Assembly: GCA_037440525.1 (NCBI GenBank)
Contig: JBBITW010000033.1
Location: 1 to 25,770 of the forward strand
DNA: 25,770 bases
Direction: 5' to 3'
DNA from: JBBITW01 sp037440525
GTDB lineage: Bacteria; Desulfobacterota; BSN033; UBA1163
This document shows, one piece after another, positions 1-7,681 of the stretch (its first letter is position 1; each line of letters opens with the position of its first letter). A program made the translations under genes and the position numbers. The notes below the pieces were generated by a model, which saw only the letters and a program-made list of their open reading frames with translations, was not told the origin of the DNA and made no database searches.

Positions 1-41
1 ATCTAAGGCGTAGGGCAAGCCATATTTGGTTTCATTATAAG

Positions 42-55
42 TTTTTCAGAGACCT
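42..55. repeat. Solitary end of the 109-bp palindromic repeat family
   Basis: The stretch TTTTTCAGAGACCT matches the terminal arm and flank of the 109-bp element seen complete near both ends of the window. No second arm lies nearby, so this is probably a decayed or partial copy. It is short enough that chance cannot be excluded, but the same string recurs only in intergenic DNA here. Confidence 0.3.
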
Positions 56-115
56 TGTAGTTTTTAGTTGATAAAACATTTTTATAAACGATCCTTACTG
101 ATGGTGAAAGGTTAT

Positions 116-295
116 ATGAAGAAGGGATTGAATATTGTGATTGGCTGGCTTATCTGGATATTACCATTACTGCTGCTTTATTTTCTCGGGAAGATTGATT
201 TTCAGGTGAAAAATACGAATTATTTTCTTATAATAATAACCTTGCTCTCATTCTTAATCGTAATCGCATTATCAGCTACAATTCGAAGAAAATGA
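116..295 (+). CDS. Small two-helix membrane protein, hypothetical
   Basis: A short reading frame of about 59 residues beginning MKKGLN. It shows two hydrophobic segments (roughly residues 5-23 and 33-54) joined by a short polar loop, and ends in a basic tail (RRK), which fits a small inner-membrane protein. In-frame upstream starts exist at 68 (TTG) and 101 (ATG). I chose 116 because AAAGG lies about 5 bases before it, while the other two have no visible ribosome binding site. It resembles no family I recognise. It lies upstream of the catabolic cluster, separated by a palindromic repeat, so a shared function is not indicated. It could be the remains of a longer gene. Confidence 0.4.
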   Translation: MKKGLNIVIGWLIWILPLLLLYFLGKIDFQVKNTNYFLIIITLLSFLIVIALSATIRRK

Positions 296-324
296 GAAGA
301 TTGGAGAATCGATTTTTAAGAGAC

Positions 325-433
325 CTCTGAAAAAGTATTAAAAACGAGTATTATAGACTGGGGAGGTGGGGTGGAGAGGCATTCGAAGGGTTTGGAACCC
401 TACCTCCCCAGTCAATTTAGGACTTTTTCAGAG
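325..433. repeat. 109-bp palindromic MITE-like element, copy A
   Basis: The element is bounded by a perfect 12-bp inverted repeat (CTCTGAAAAAGT at 325-336, ACTTTTTCAGAG at 422-433). It contains a second perfect 12-bp inverted repeat (GACTGGGGAGGT at 356-367, ACCTCCCCAGTC at 402-413). The inner loop holds a third small stem, AGGGTT/AACCCT (387-401). A copy of identical length and about 90% identity sits at 25410-25518 in the opposite orientation. It has no coding capacity. Such elements are usually non-autonomous, moved by a transposase encoded elsewhere; that part is inference. Confidence 0.75.
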
Positions 434-442
434 CTTTCTTAA

Positions 443-456
443 TAAATTGAGCGATT
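443..456. repeat. Solitary terminal repeat of the TAAATTGAGCGAT family
   Basis: TAAATTGAGCGATT is identical to the left end of the longer element at 15441-15659, but no matching right end follows. It sits between the 109-bp repeat and the start of the MFS gene, only about 20 bases upstream of the start codon, so it forms part of that gene's leader or promoter region. Confidence 0.4.
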
Positions 457-477
457 TTTTCAAAGAGCCTTTTATCG

Positions 478-1794
478 ATGGAAAGGCAAAGAGAGAATAA
501 GATACCGTTATTATTTTATGGTTGGGTCATTGTAGCGATTTCATTTGTAACATTAGCCTTAACATATGGTGCACGCTACTGCTTCTCAGTATTTTATGTG
601 GCAATACTTAATGAGTTTTCCTGGCCAAGGGGAAGCACCTCTGCAATCCTTTCTGTAAATCTTTTAGTCTACGCATTTTTCGCACCAATTGCAGGGATTC
701 TGATGGATCGATTTGGTCCAAGAAAGGTCTTCCCGCTGGGTGGTCTTTTGATAGGTCTCGGGCTTATTGCCTGTAGCAGTGCTGATACCGTTTGGGAATT
801 CTTTATATATTTTGGTCTCGTAGTTGGGGCAGGGATTTCCCTTCTCGGGACCACTCCTCACAATCCAATACTTGCAAACTGGTTTATTAAAAGAAGAGGC
901 CTTGCAGTGGGACTGGCATTTTCAGGTGTTGGCTTCAGTTTTCCCCTCGGGATTCTTGTGCAGTGGTTCATATCCAATTTTGGATGGAGAGTTTCCTATA
1001 TCCTGACAGGATTGATGGTGATTATTATAGTGGTTCCTATCAATGCAATTTTCCAGAGATTTAGACCGGAAGAGAAAGGGGTTCTTTCGGATGGTGAAAG
1101 GAATTTAGGAGATTTGGATAATAGAGATGAAAATAAGGAAATTATAATGGATGAATTAATTGTCGACAGGGAATGGGTGAAGGTAGAATGGACCTTAAAA
1201 AAGGCAATAAGGACTTATCGATTCTGGGCACTCTTCTTTTTTGACTTTCTCGGTGGTTTATCATTAATGACAATAGTAACACATCAGGTTCGTTTTGCTG
1301 TTGATACTGGATTCAGCGAGATCGTGGCCGCCTCTGCCTTTGGAATTTTTGGTATAGCAAATGTTGCAGGTCATGCCTCAAGTTTCATCTCAGATAGATT
1401 GGGTAGAGAGGAGGCCTGCTATATTGGCATAGGTTCATCTATCATTTCAATAATAATGCTTTTAATGGTAAAGACACCCTCTGGACTTCATTATCTATAT
1501 ATTTACTCAATTCTTTTTGGGTTTGGTATGGGACTTATAGCTGCCACAAGTTACACCATATTGGCTGACATATTTTATGGAAAACACCTTGGCTCAATAA
1601 CAGGCTTTATCATAACGAGTTTAGGAATAGGACTTTCGATAGGCCCCTGGCTTGCAGGTTATATTTTTGATATTACAGGGACATATAGATTTGCCTTTTT
1701 TATCGCAATGATAGCCCTTTTTATATCAGGCATCTGGATATGGATTGCATCGCCCAGAAAGGTTAGGCTTGTAGCAGGAAAGATCAGGAGATGA
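478..1794 (+). CDS. MFS transporter (OFA / monocarboxylate-porter-like), carboxylate carrier
   Basis: A 438-residue inner-membrane protein with about 12 hydrophobic helices in two halves, split by a charged cytoplasmic loop (about residues 200-245). The first half has the loop motif DRFGPRK (about 77-83). The NWF-x-KRRGLAVG stretch with a following GVGFSFPLG (about 136-161) is typical of oxalate/formate-antiporter and monocarboxylate-type MFS carriers. The second half ends in a Gly-rich helix run and a basic tail. The ribosome binding site is weak (GAGCC). The CoA-transferase gene follows after 23 bases, so it is probably the first gene of that operon and carries the acid those enzymes handle. 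The substrate cannot be told from sequence. A second importer (TctABC) lies downstream. Confidence 0.85.
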   Translation: MERQRENKIPLLFYGWVIVAISFVTLALTYGARYCFSVFYVAILNEFSWPRGSTSAILSVNLLVYAFFAPIAGILMDRFGPRKVFPLGGLLIGLGLIACSSADTVWEFFIYFGLVVGAGISLLGTTPHNPILANWFIKRRGLAVGLAFSGVGFSFPLGILVQWFISNFGWRVSYILTGLMVIIIVVPINAIFQRFRPEEKGVLSDGERNLGDLDNRDENKEIIMDELIVDREWVKVEWTLKKAIRTYRFWALFFFDFLGGLSLMTIVTHQVRFAVDTGFSEIVAASAFGIFGIANVAGHASSFISDRLGREEACYIGIGSSIISIIMLLMVKTPSGLHYLYIYSILFGFGMGLIAATSYTILADIFYGKHLGSITGFIITSLGIGLSIGPWLAGYIFDITGTYRFAFFIAMIALFISGIWIWIASPRKVRLVAGKIRR

Positions 1795-1817
1795 TTGATC
1801 TTTAAGAGATTGTTAGG

Positions 1818-3068
1818 ATGGAAAGGAAAAGCATCCTTGAATCATTCCGGGTACTGGATTTGACTGATGAGAAGGGTCTTCTCTGCGGAAGGATACTTGC
1901 TGATCTTGGAGCCGATGTAATAAAGATAGAGAGACCTGGTGGAGATAAGGCAAGAAATATTGGTCCATTCTATAAAAACGATCCACATCCTGAAAAGAGC
2001 CTTTTTTGGTTTTTTTACAATCTTGGCAAGAGAGGAATTACACTAAATATTGAATCAGAAGATGGTAAGCAGATATTTAGGGAATTGGTAAAAAGGGCTG
2101 ATTTTTTGATTGAATCTTTTTCTTTAGGTTTTATGGATTCTCTGGGGCTTGGCTATTCGTCCCTTCATGAAATAAATCCCCGTTTAATTATGACTTCCAT
2201 ATCAGCCTTTGGCCAGAGAGGGCCATACAGCCATTTCAAGGCCTCTGATATAGTTTCTATGGCAATGGGAGGCCTGATGTATATTACAGGAAATGCTGAT
2301 GAGGCACCACTCAGGATAAGTTTTCCACAGGCATTTTTACTTGCCTCAGCCCATGCCGCCTCGGCAACAATGATTGCTCACTATTATCGAGAATCAACAG
2401 GAGAGGGGCAGTACGTTGATGTCTCTGCTCAACAGACTGTTTTATGGGAGGTTGCAAATGCGATTCCCCTCTGGGAGTTAAATAAGATAATCCTTAGAAG
2501 GGCAGGTTCCTATCTATCTGGACGTTGGACAGGGACCAAACAGCGACTCCTCTGGCCATGCAAAGACGGCTATGTATTGTTCTTCATTCTTGGAGGGGCA
2601 TTCGGGGCAAAGACAAATCGATTGATTGTTAAATGGATGGATGAAGAAGGGATGGCTCCGGAATTTCTTCTGAATTTTGACTGGAGCATATTTGACATGG
2701 CAAAGCAGACCCAGGATATACAGAACCGGATAGAAGAGCCAATAGGAAGGTTTTTTAAAGCTCATACAAAGATGGAGCTATATGAAGGAGCCTTAAAAAG
2801 GGGGATTATGCTGTGTCCTGTATCAACTGCAAGAGATATTACAGAAAATCTCCAACTAAAAGCAAGGTATTTCTGGGTGAATATCTATCACCCTGAACTA
2901 AAAACCGATATAACCTACCCGGGTGCATTTATCAAAATGTCAGAGACTCCCTGCAATTTGAAATTTAGAGCACCTCTTATAGGTGAACATAATCTCGAGA
3001 TATATGAGGGAGAGCTCGGATTCAAAAGAGAAGAGATTATTATGCTTAAACAGGCAGGGGTCATATGA
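1818..3068 (+). CDS. CaiB/BaiF family III CoA-transferase, subunit lacking the catalytic Asp
   Basis: A 416-residue family III CoA-transferase. Visible features are RVLDLTDEKG-x-LCGRILADLGADVIKIERP near the N-terminus (split here for length), the SISAFGQRGPY segment (128-137), and TGEGQYVDVSAQQ (about 194-206). Where family members such as formyl-CoA transferase carry the nucleophilic Asp, this protein reads ISFPQAFLLASAHAA, with Phe173 at the aligned position. That pattern is typical of a clade encoded beside a second CaiB-like gene. Here the partner starts 3 bases after the stop and has the Asp. The likely arrangement is a heteromer like BbsEF, succinyl-CoA:(R)-benzylsuccinate CoA-transferase, with this subunit structural. 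The acid substrate is unknown. Confidence 0.85.
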   Translation: MERKSILESFRVLDLTDEKGLLCGRILADLGADVIKIERPGGDKARNIGPFYKNDPHPEKSLFWFFYNLGKRGITLNIESEDGKQIFRELVKRADFLIESFSLGFMDSLGLGYSSLHEINPRLIMTSISAFGQRGPYSHFKASDIVSMAMGGLMYITGNADEAPLRISFPQAFLLASAHAASATMIAHYYRESTGEGQYVDVSAQQTVLWEVANAIPLWELNKIILRRAGSYLSGRWTGTKQRLLWPCKDGYVLFFILGGAFGAKTNRLIVKWMDEEGMAPEFLLNFDWSIFDMAKQTQDIQNRIEEPIGRFFKAHTKMELYEGALKRGIMLCPVSTARDITENLQLKARYFWVNIYHPELKTDITYPGAFIKMSETPCNLKFRAPLIGEHNLEIYEGELGFKREEIIMLKQAGVI

Positions 3069-3071
3069 GCA

Positions 3072-4298
3072 ATGGCAGATAAGATAGATAAGAATGTTTT
3101 TGATGGCATAAAGGTTGTCGATTTCGGCTGGGTCATAGCAGGTCCCCTGACAATGAAGTATCTTTCGGACTACGGTGCCACAGTTGTGTGTGTAGAGTCG
3201 AATGATCGTCCTGATCTATTGAGGGTCTCCACACCTTATAAAGATGGGGAGGCAGGCGTTAATAGGGCAGGCTATTTTGCATATTTTGCTGGAAATAAAT
3301 ATAGCATATCCCTCGATCTGAACAATCCATGTGGGTTGGAGATTGCTCGAAAGTTGGTTTCCTGGGCCGATATCGTTGCAGACAGTCATAGGCCTGGATT
3401 CCTGGAGAGATGGGGTTTTAGTTATGTAGAATTAAGAAAGATAAAACCAGATATTATAATGATGAGAAGTTCCAATCAGGGGCTCACAGGTCCTTCGGCA
3501 GGCCATCCCGGGCTTGGAAATCACATAAATGGATTGGCAGGTTTTGTTAATCTTGTTGGATGGCCGAATCAGGAGCCAATATCTTTGATGGTTGCCTATA
3601 CCGATTATCTCACCCCACATTTTGCGGTGGCTTCGCTTATCGGTGCTCTGGATTACCGCCGTAAGACTGGTAAGGGACAGCTTCTCGATCTTTCACAGCT
3701 TGAGGTTGGTCTCCAGTTAATTGGACCGCATCTCCTCAATTATCTTGTCAATGGAAAGGAAGAGAAGGCAAAAGGTAATACATGTGATTATGCTGCGCCT
3801 CATGGAGCATATAGATGCAGGGGGGAGGACCGCTGGTGTGTAATAGGTGTTTTTAGCGATGAGGAGTGGAGGGCATTTTGTAATGCGATTGGGAACCCTT
3901 CTTGGACAAAGGATCCAAAGTTTTCGACACTGATTGGGAGAAAGAATAATGAAGAGGAACTTAATCGATTAGTGGAGGATTGGACAAAGGAACATGATGC
4001 CTACGAAGTAATGAGAATTCTTCAGGACGCTGGTATTTCAGCAGGGGTTGTACAAAATGCTGAAGATCTTTATAATGACCCTCAACTTAGAGAGAGGCAG
4101 AGTTTCTGGGTTTTAGAGCATCCCGAGCTTGGGAGGTTTTCCCATCTCGGACAGCCATCAATCCTCTCAGAGACACCTGCAAGGCTTCGGAGGCCTTCTC
4201 CATGTCTGGGAGAACATAATGAATATATCTGCAGGGAATTCTTAGGTATGTCAGAGGATGAATTCGATCACTACCTTATTGAAGGTGCATTTGGGTAA
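3072..4298 (+). CDS. CaiB/BaiF family III CoA-transferase, catalytic subunit
   Basis: A 408-residue family III CoA-transferase. It has the N-terminal nucleotide/CoA-binding stretch VVDFGWVIAGPLTMKYLSDYG (about 15-35, one residue over a common motif; key residues are VVDFGW and AGP), SSNQGLTGPSAGHPG (about 133-147) and RRKTGKGQLLDLSQ (about 196-209). Asp178 in VAYTDYL aligns with the Asp of formyl-CoA transferase that forms the acyl-anhydride/thioester intermediate. The start follows the upstream subunit's stop by 3 bases, so the two are almost certainly co-translated and form one enzyme. The expected reaction is transfer of CoA from one acyl-CoA, plausibly succinyl-CoA or the product of the downstream pathway, to a carboxylic acid. 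Direction and substrate are inference. Confidence 0.88.
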   Translation: MADKIDKNVFDGIKVVDFGWVIAGPLTMKYLSDYGATVVCVESNDRPDLLRVSTPYKDGEAGVNRAGYFAYFAGNKYSISLDLNNPCGLEIARKLVSWADIVADSHRPGFLERWGFSYVELRKIKPDIIMMRSSNQGLTGPSAGHPGLGNHINGLAGFVNLVGWPNQEPISLMVAYTDYLTPHFAVASLIGALDYRRKTGKGQLLDLSQLEVGLQLIGPHLLNYLVNGKEEKAKGNTCDYAAPHGAYRCRGEDRWCVIGVFSDEEWRAFCNAIGNPSWTKDPKFSTLIGRKNNEEELNRLVEDWTKEHDAYEVMRILQDAGISAGVVQNAEDLYNDPQLRERQSFWVLEHPELGRFSHLGQPSILSETPARLRRPSPCLGEHNEYICREFLGMSEDEFDHYLIEGAFG

Positions 4299-4376
4299 TA
4301 AAAAATAATGAAACATACTCTTGAAGTATGAGATTGAGTGTTTTATAAAGTTCTCTGATAGTAATGGGGAAAAAAG

Positions 4377-5276
4377 ATGAGGGCTCAAGTAAGCTTAATT
4401 CCAGCTGAATCAAAAAAGCTTATTGCCAAGGCAATAACGAGGATGGAGATTTTCGAGAAGGCCTTTGAAAAAGGGATTATAGTTTTACATCCAAGCAGTA
4501 GCACATATTTCATATTTGAAGAGGCAACAGGACGAAGACCACCAACAAATGTGTGGGCTTCTGGAGTCATTGTGCCAAAGGGGACCTGTGTCGAGATGGG
4601 GACAATGGTTGGATCTCATCTGGGTTATGCAAATGTTGAGGAGGATGATCGAGGCTCAAAAAAACCAGATCCTGAAAGTTTTCCCCATTCATGGATATTG
4701 AGGAAGGGGAAGTATTCAGGGCCAGAACCCTTAGGCAATCTATTAAGGGAGATGGGACCAGATGATGTCTATATAAAAGGGGTTAATGCGATAGATCCAG
4801 AAGGCAGTGCTGGAGTGCTATGGGGAAATCTTTCGGAAGGTGGAACTGCTGCTGTTGTTATGGGATGGCAACGGAGAAAGGGTTTTCACCTCATACATCC
4901 TGCAGGGCTTGAAAAGCTTATTCCTTTATCTATAAAGGAGGCTTCAAAGGAGGCAAAGAGGTTTGAGTATGATTATTCCATGGGGATGCCTTGTGGATTG
5001 CTTCCCTCAGATGGTTTGGTCATAACTGAGATAAAGGCCATTGAGATATTGAGTGGTGCTACAGCTATCCCCATTTCAGCAGGAGGTCTTGGAGGTGCTG
5101 AGGGAGCAATTACCCTGGTTATAAAAGGTAGCAAAGAACAGGTTGATAGGGCGATTCATTTTATAGAAGAATCAAAAGGTGCAAGATTACCACAGGTCCG
5201 CATTGCGAATTGCAATGATTGTCCTGTTTCTTCATCCTCCTGCAGATTTCCCCTCAAGGATAAACACTGGGTTTAA
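4377..5276 (+). CDS. Conserved-looking protein of unknown function with a C-terminal Cys cluster
   Basis: A 299-residue soluble protein I do not recognise. The start has GGGGA about 6 bases upstream. There is no signal peptide and no membrane helix. Visible features are a STYFIFEEATGRRPPTN segment (about 43-59), a Gly-rich stretch AIDPEGSAGVLWGNLSEGG (about 138-156), MGMPCGLLPSDGL, and near the end ISAGGLGGAEGAITLVIKG followed by a helical, charged run. The tail carries Cys279, Cys282 and Cys289 (C-x2-C-x6-C), which could bind a metal or cluster. It sits 78 bases after the CoA-transferase pair and upstream of the flavoprotein dehydrogenase, on the same strand, so a role in the same catabolic route is plausible. 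No function is assigned. Confidence 0.75.
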   Translation: MRAQVSLIPAESKKLIAKAITRMEIFEKAFEKGIIVLHPSSSTYFIFEEATGRRPPTNVWASGVIVPKGTCVEMGTMVGSHLGYANVEEDDRGSKKPDPESFPHSWILRKGKYSGPEPLGNLLREMGPDDVYIKGVNAIDPEGSAGVLWGNLSEGGTAAVVMGWQRRKGFHLIHPAGLEKLIPLSIKEASKEAKRFEYDYSMGMPCGLLPSDGLVITEIKAIEILSGATAIPISAGGLGGAEGAITLVIKGSKEQVDRAIHFIEESKGARLPQVRIANCNDCPVSSSSCRFPLKDKHWV

Positions 5277-5310
5277 TAACTTTGACTAAGGCAGAAAAGA
5301 TATATTTATC

Positions 5311-5351
5311 TAAATTGGGCGCTCCCTCATAAAAAAATATTGCTCAATTTA
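5311..5351. repeat. 41-bp minimal MITE-like copy (TAAATTGRGCG ends)
   Basis: TAAATTGGGCG at the left and GCTCAATTTA at the right form an imperfect inverted repeat around a 20-base centre. They match the ends of the 219-bp element at 15441-15659. It looks like an internally deleted copy reduced to its two ends. It lies in the 152-bp gap ahead of the TcuA-like gene, just upstream of a candidate promoter. Confidence 0.5.
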
Positions 5352-5360
5352 TGTGTTATA

Positions 5361-5389
5361 TTTACAAATTTAGATTTATATTTTAGATT
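5361..5389 (+). promoter_or_regulatory. Candidate sigma-70-type promoter for the tcuA-like operon
   Basis: TTTACA (5361-5366, 5 of 6 matches to TTGACA) and TAGATT (5384-5389, 4 of 6 matches to TATAAT) are separated by 17 bases. Transcription would start near 5396, leaving a leader of about 33 bases that includes GAGGAGG (5415-5421) seven bases before the ATG at 5429. The surroundings are very AT-rich, so chance matches are likely. Confidence 0.3.
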
Positions 5390-5428
5390 TATCTGTTTTT
5401 ATAAAAGACTATAAGAGGAGGTTGAAAG

Positions 5429-6922
5429 ATGGCCAGAGCTTCAACAAGGATGTATGATGTGGTTGTGGTGGGTGCTGGAAATGCAGCACTCAGTGCTGCG
5501 ATTGCAGCCCATAATGAAGGTGCTAAGGTGATAGTTCTTGAGTGGGCTCCTGAGGAGCTGAGGGGTGGCAATACCTATTTTACAAGCGGGGGCTTCAGGG
5601 TCTCTTATGGAAGTGATGTAAAGGAAGTGCTACCAAAGCTTATTCCGGATATCACTCAGGCTGAGATCGATTCATGTGTTATTCCACCCTATACACATGA
5701 TGATTATTACAATACTGTTATGCGATTGTGTAAAGGGAGGTCCAATCCAGATTTACTGGAGTTGATTGTAAAAGAATCGCTTCCCACGGTTTTATGGATG
5801 AAGGAGCAGGGAGTTCAGTGGGAATTGAATATGACCTTTACACAGAAAAGGGATGATAAGATATTTTTTGCTCCCAACGGGATGGTGTTTCAGACAAAAG
5901 GTGCAGGAGCAGGTCTTTCTGATTCACTTTTCGATATCCTTCGCCAGCGGGGAATCGAAGTTTTATATGAGAGCAAGGCAACGAATCTTCTTGTTGATAA
6001 AGCGGGGAAGGTCTATGGAGTAGGTTTTCGAAAAAGGGGTGAATACAAGGAATTGAAAGCTAAGGCAGTCGTTCTCGGATGTGGTGGATTTGAGGCGAAT
6101 TTAGAGATGAGAGTTAGATATCTCGGAAAGGACTGGGACATCGTTAAGGTAAGGGGAACACGTTTTAATACAGGGCATATGTTAAATGAGGCTTTAAAAT
6201 TAGGGGCTGCTCCAGAAGGTCACTATTCTGCGTGTCACAATACATTTGTTGATGCCGAAGCACCACAGCCTGCAATTAGAAAAGATGCAGAAAGCACACG
6301 TCGTGTGCATCATCCATTTTGTATTTTAGTGAATAACCAGGGGAAGAGATTTGTGGATGAAGGGGAAGACTTTTCCGTCTATACATATGCAAAGGCTGGT
6401 ATGTGGGCACTCTCTCAACCTGATGCAATAGCCTATCAGATATTTGACTCAAAGGTTACCCATCTACTTGAGGGATTCTATACTATTCCTCAGGCTTCAA
6501 GGGTTGAATCAAATTCAATAAAAGAATTAGAAGAGGAGCTCGGACTTCCAGCGAATTCCCTTGTTGAGACAGTAGAGAAATTCAACGAAGGAGTTCAGGA
6601 GGATGTCCCATTTAACCCTATTATTCTGGATGGAAAGAAAAGCCTCACAGAGCCTGTGAAATCAAATTGGGCTCAAAAGATAGATACTCCTCCTTTTTTG
6701 GCATATCCTGTCACATGTGGTATAACATTTACATTTGGTGGATTAAAAATAAATCTCAAAGGACAGGTTCTTGATGCCTCTGGAGGAATTATACCCGGTC
6801 TTTATGCCTGCGGGGAGATGGTTGGTGGAATCTTCTATTATAATTATCCTGGTGCAGGTGGGTTAACGAATGGGGGGGTTTTAGGACGAATTGCCGGATC
6901 TTATGCTGCAACAGGAGGATGA
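5429..6922 (+). CDS. TcuA-like FAD-dependent dehydrogenase (tricarballylate dehydrogenase family)
   Basis: A 497-residue cytosolic flavoprotein of the FAD_binding_2 (fumarate reductase/succinate dehydrogenase) superfamily. The N-terminal Rossmann motif VVVVGAGNAALSAAIAA (11-27) is followed by LEWAPEELRGGNTYFTSGG, whose GGNT is typical of TcuA-type proteins. The C-terminal FAD-binding segment reads LYACGEMVGGIFYYNYPGAG then GLTNGG, closely like TcuA. TcuA in Salmonella oxidises tricarballylate to cis-aconitate and passes electrons to the membrane protein TcuB. No TcuB is present here; the ETF beta gene begins at this gene's stop codon, so ETF is the likely acceptor. GAGGAGG seven bases upstream supports the start. 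Related substituted succinates are equally possible substrates. Confidence 0.82.
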   Translation: MARASTRMYDVVVVGAGNAALSAAIAAHNEGAKVIVLEWAPEELRGGNTYFTSGGFRVSYGSDVKEVLPKLIPDITQAEIDSCVIPPYTHDDYYNTVMRLCKGRSNPDLLELIVKESLPTVLWMKEQGVQWELNMTFTQKRDDKIFFAPNGMVFQTKGAGAGLSDSLFDILRQRGIEVLYESKATNLLVDKAGKVYGVGFRKRGEYKELKAKAVVLGCGGFEANLEMRVRYLGKDWDIVKVRGTRFNTGHMLNEALKLGAAPEGHYSACHNTFVDAEAPQPAIRKDAESTRRVHHPFCILVNNQGKRFVDEGEDFSVYTYAKAGMWALSQPDAIAYQIFDSKVTHLLEGFYTIPQASRVESNSIKELEEELGLPANSLVETVEKFNEGVQEDVPFNPIILDGKKSLTEPVKSNWAQKIDTPPFLAYPVTCGITFTFGGLKINLKGQVLDASGGIIPGLYACGEMVGGIFYYNYPGAGGLTNGGVLGRIAGSYAATGG

Positions 6923-6924
6923 TG

Positions 6925-7680
6925 ATGCGAAAGATAGTAGTATGTCTCAAGGCTGTGCCTGAATATGTTGATAAGGTTTCACTCGTAAAGGGAGAAAATA
7001 AGGTGAAGTATGAATCTTCGGGTTTATTCATTAATGAATCCGATGAATATGCCTTAGAGCAAGCAGTGGTCCTTAAGAAACAGTACGGAAGTGAAATTTC
7101 GTTGATCACCATCGGGACATTAAGTTCGCAGAATATTTTATATCAGGGAATTGCTAAAGGTGCTGATAGGGCTATAAGAGTAGATGCAGAGACTATTGAT
7201 CCCCATATTACGAGCAAAATTCTAACAGAAGTACTTAAGAAGATGGAATATGATCTAATCCTTACAGGGGTTGAATCGCGTGATTACATGGCCTCTCAGG
7301 TTGGGGTATCCCTTGCAGTGAAGCTTGGTATCCCATTTGCTTACGCAGTAACGAATATATTGACAGGAGAGGATCAAAGGAAGATTAAAATTATTAAAGA
7401 ACTTGGTGGAGGACTGGGGCAGATTATGGAGGTTTCGCTTCCAGCGCTTCTCTGTATCCAGTCTGGGGCTGTGCCACGGACCTATACATCAACGCAGAAG
7501 ATCCTTAAGGCAAGATCAAAACCTGTGGAGACAGTCCAGTTTGATAATCCCGGAAAAGAGGGTGAGATGAAGATTGTTGATATCTTCTTACCAAAGGAGA
7601 AACATAAGGTGGAATTTATAGAAGGGCAACCTAAAGAGATTGCAATAAAAATCTTAGGCAAGATAAGGCAGGGGTTATAA
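6925..7680 (+). CDS. etfB: Electron transfer flavoprotein, beta subunit
   Basis: A protein of about 251 residues with the ETF-beta pattern: RKIVVCLKAVPE at the N-terminus, NESDEYALEQAVVLK (about 36-50), GADRAIRVD, and TGVESRDYMASQVGVSLA (about 114-131), corresponding to the AMP-binding region. Three ATG codons lie in a row at 6919, 6922 and 6925. AGGAGG (6913-6918) sits 6 bases from the third, so I chose that one. Using the first would overlap the upstream stop by four bases. ETF accepts two electrons from a flavoprotein dehydrogenase. Adjacency to the TcuA-like gene makes that enzyme the probable donor. Whether this ETF is a bifurcating type cannot be decided from reading alone. Confidence 0.92.
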   Translation: MRKIVVCLKAVPEYVDKVSLVKGENKVKYESSGLFINESDEYALEQAVVLKKQYGSEISLITIGTLSSQNILYQGIAKGADRAIRVDAETIDPHITSKILTEVLKKMEYDLILTGVESRDYMASQVGVSLAVKLGIPFAYAVTNILTGEDQRKIKIIKELGGGLGQIMEVSLPALLCIQSGAVPRTYTSTQKILKARSKPVETVQFDNPGKEGEMKIVDIFLPKEKHKVEFIEGQPKEIAIKILGKIRQGL

Positions 7681-7681
7681 T

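Noticed and set aside
368..401. The loop of the palindromic element resembles the T-arm and 3' end of a tRNA (GGTTCCAAACCCTTCGAATGCC on the minus strand, shortened here to its TTCGAAT core).
   Set aside because: No acceptor pairing, anticodon arm or D-arm can be built around it, and the whole segment is explained by nested inverted repeats. I treat the likeness as chance or very remote ancestry.
4314..4330. Small hairpin CATACT/AGTATG after the second CoA-transferase gene as a terminator.
   Set aside because: The stem is only 6 bp and AT-rich, and no T-run follows directly. It does not meet terminator criteria.
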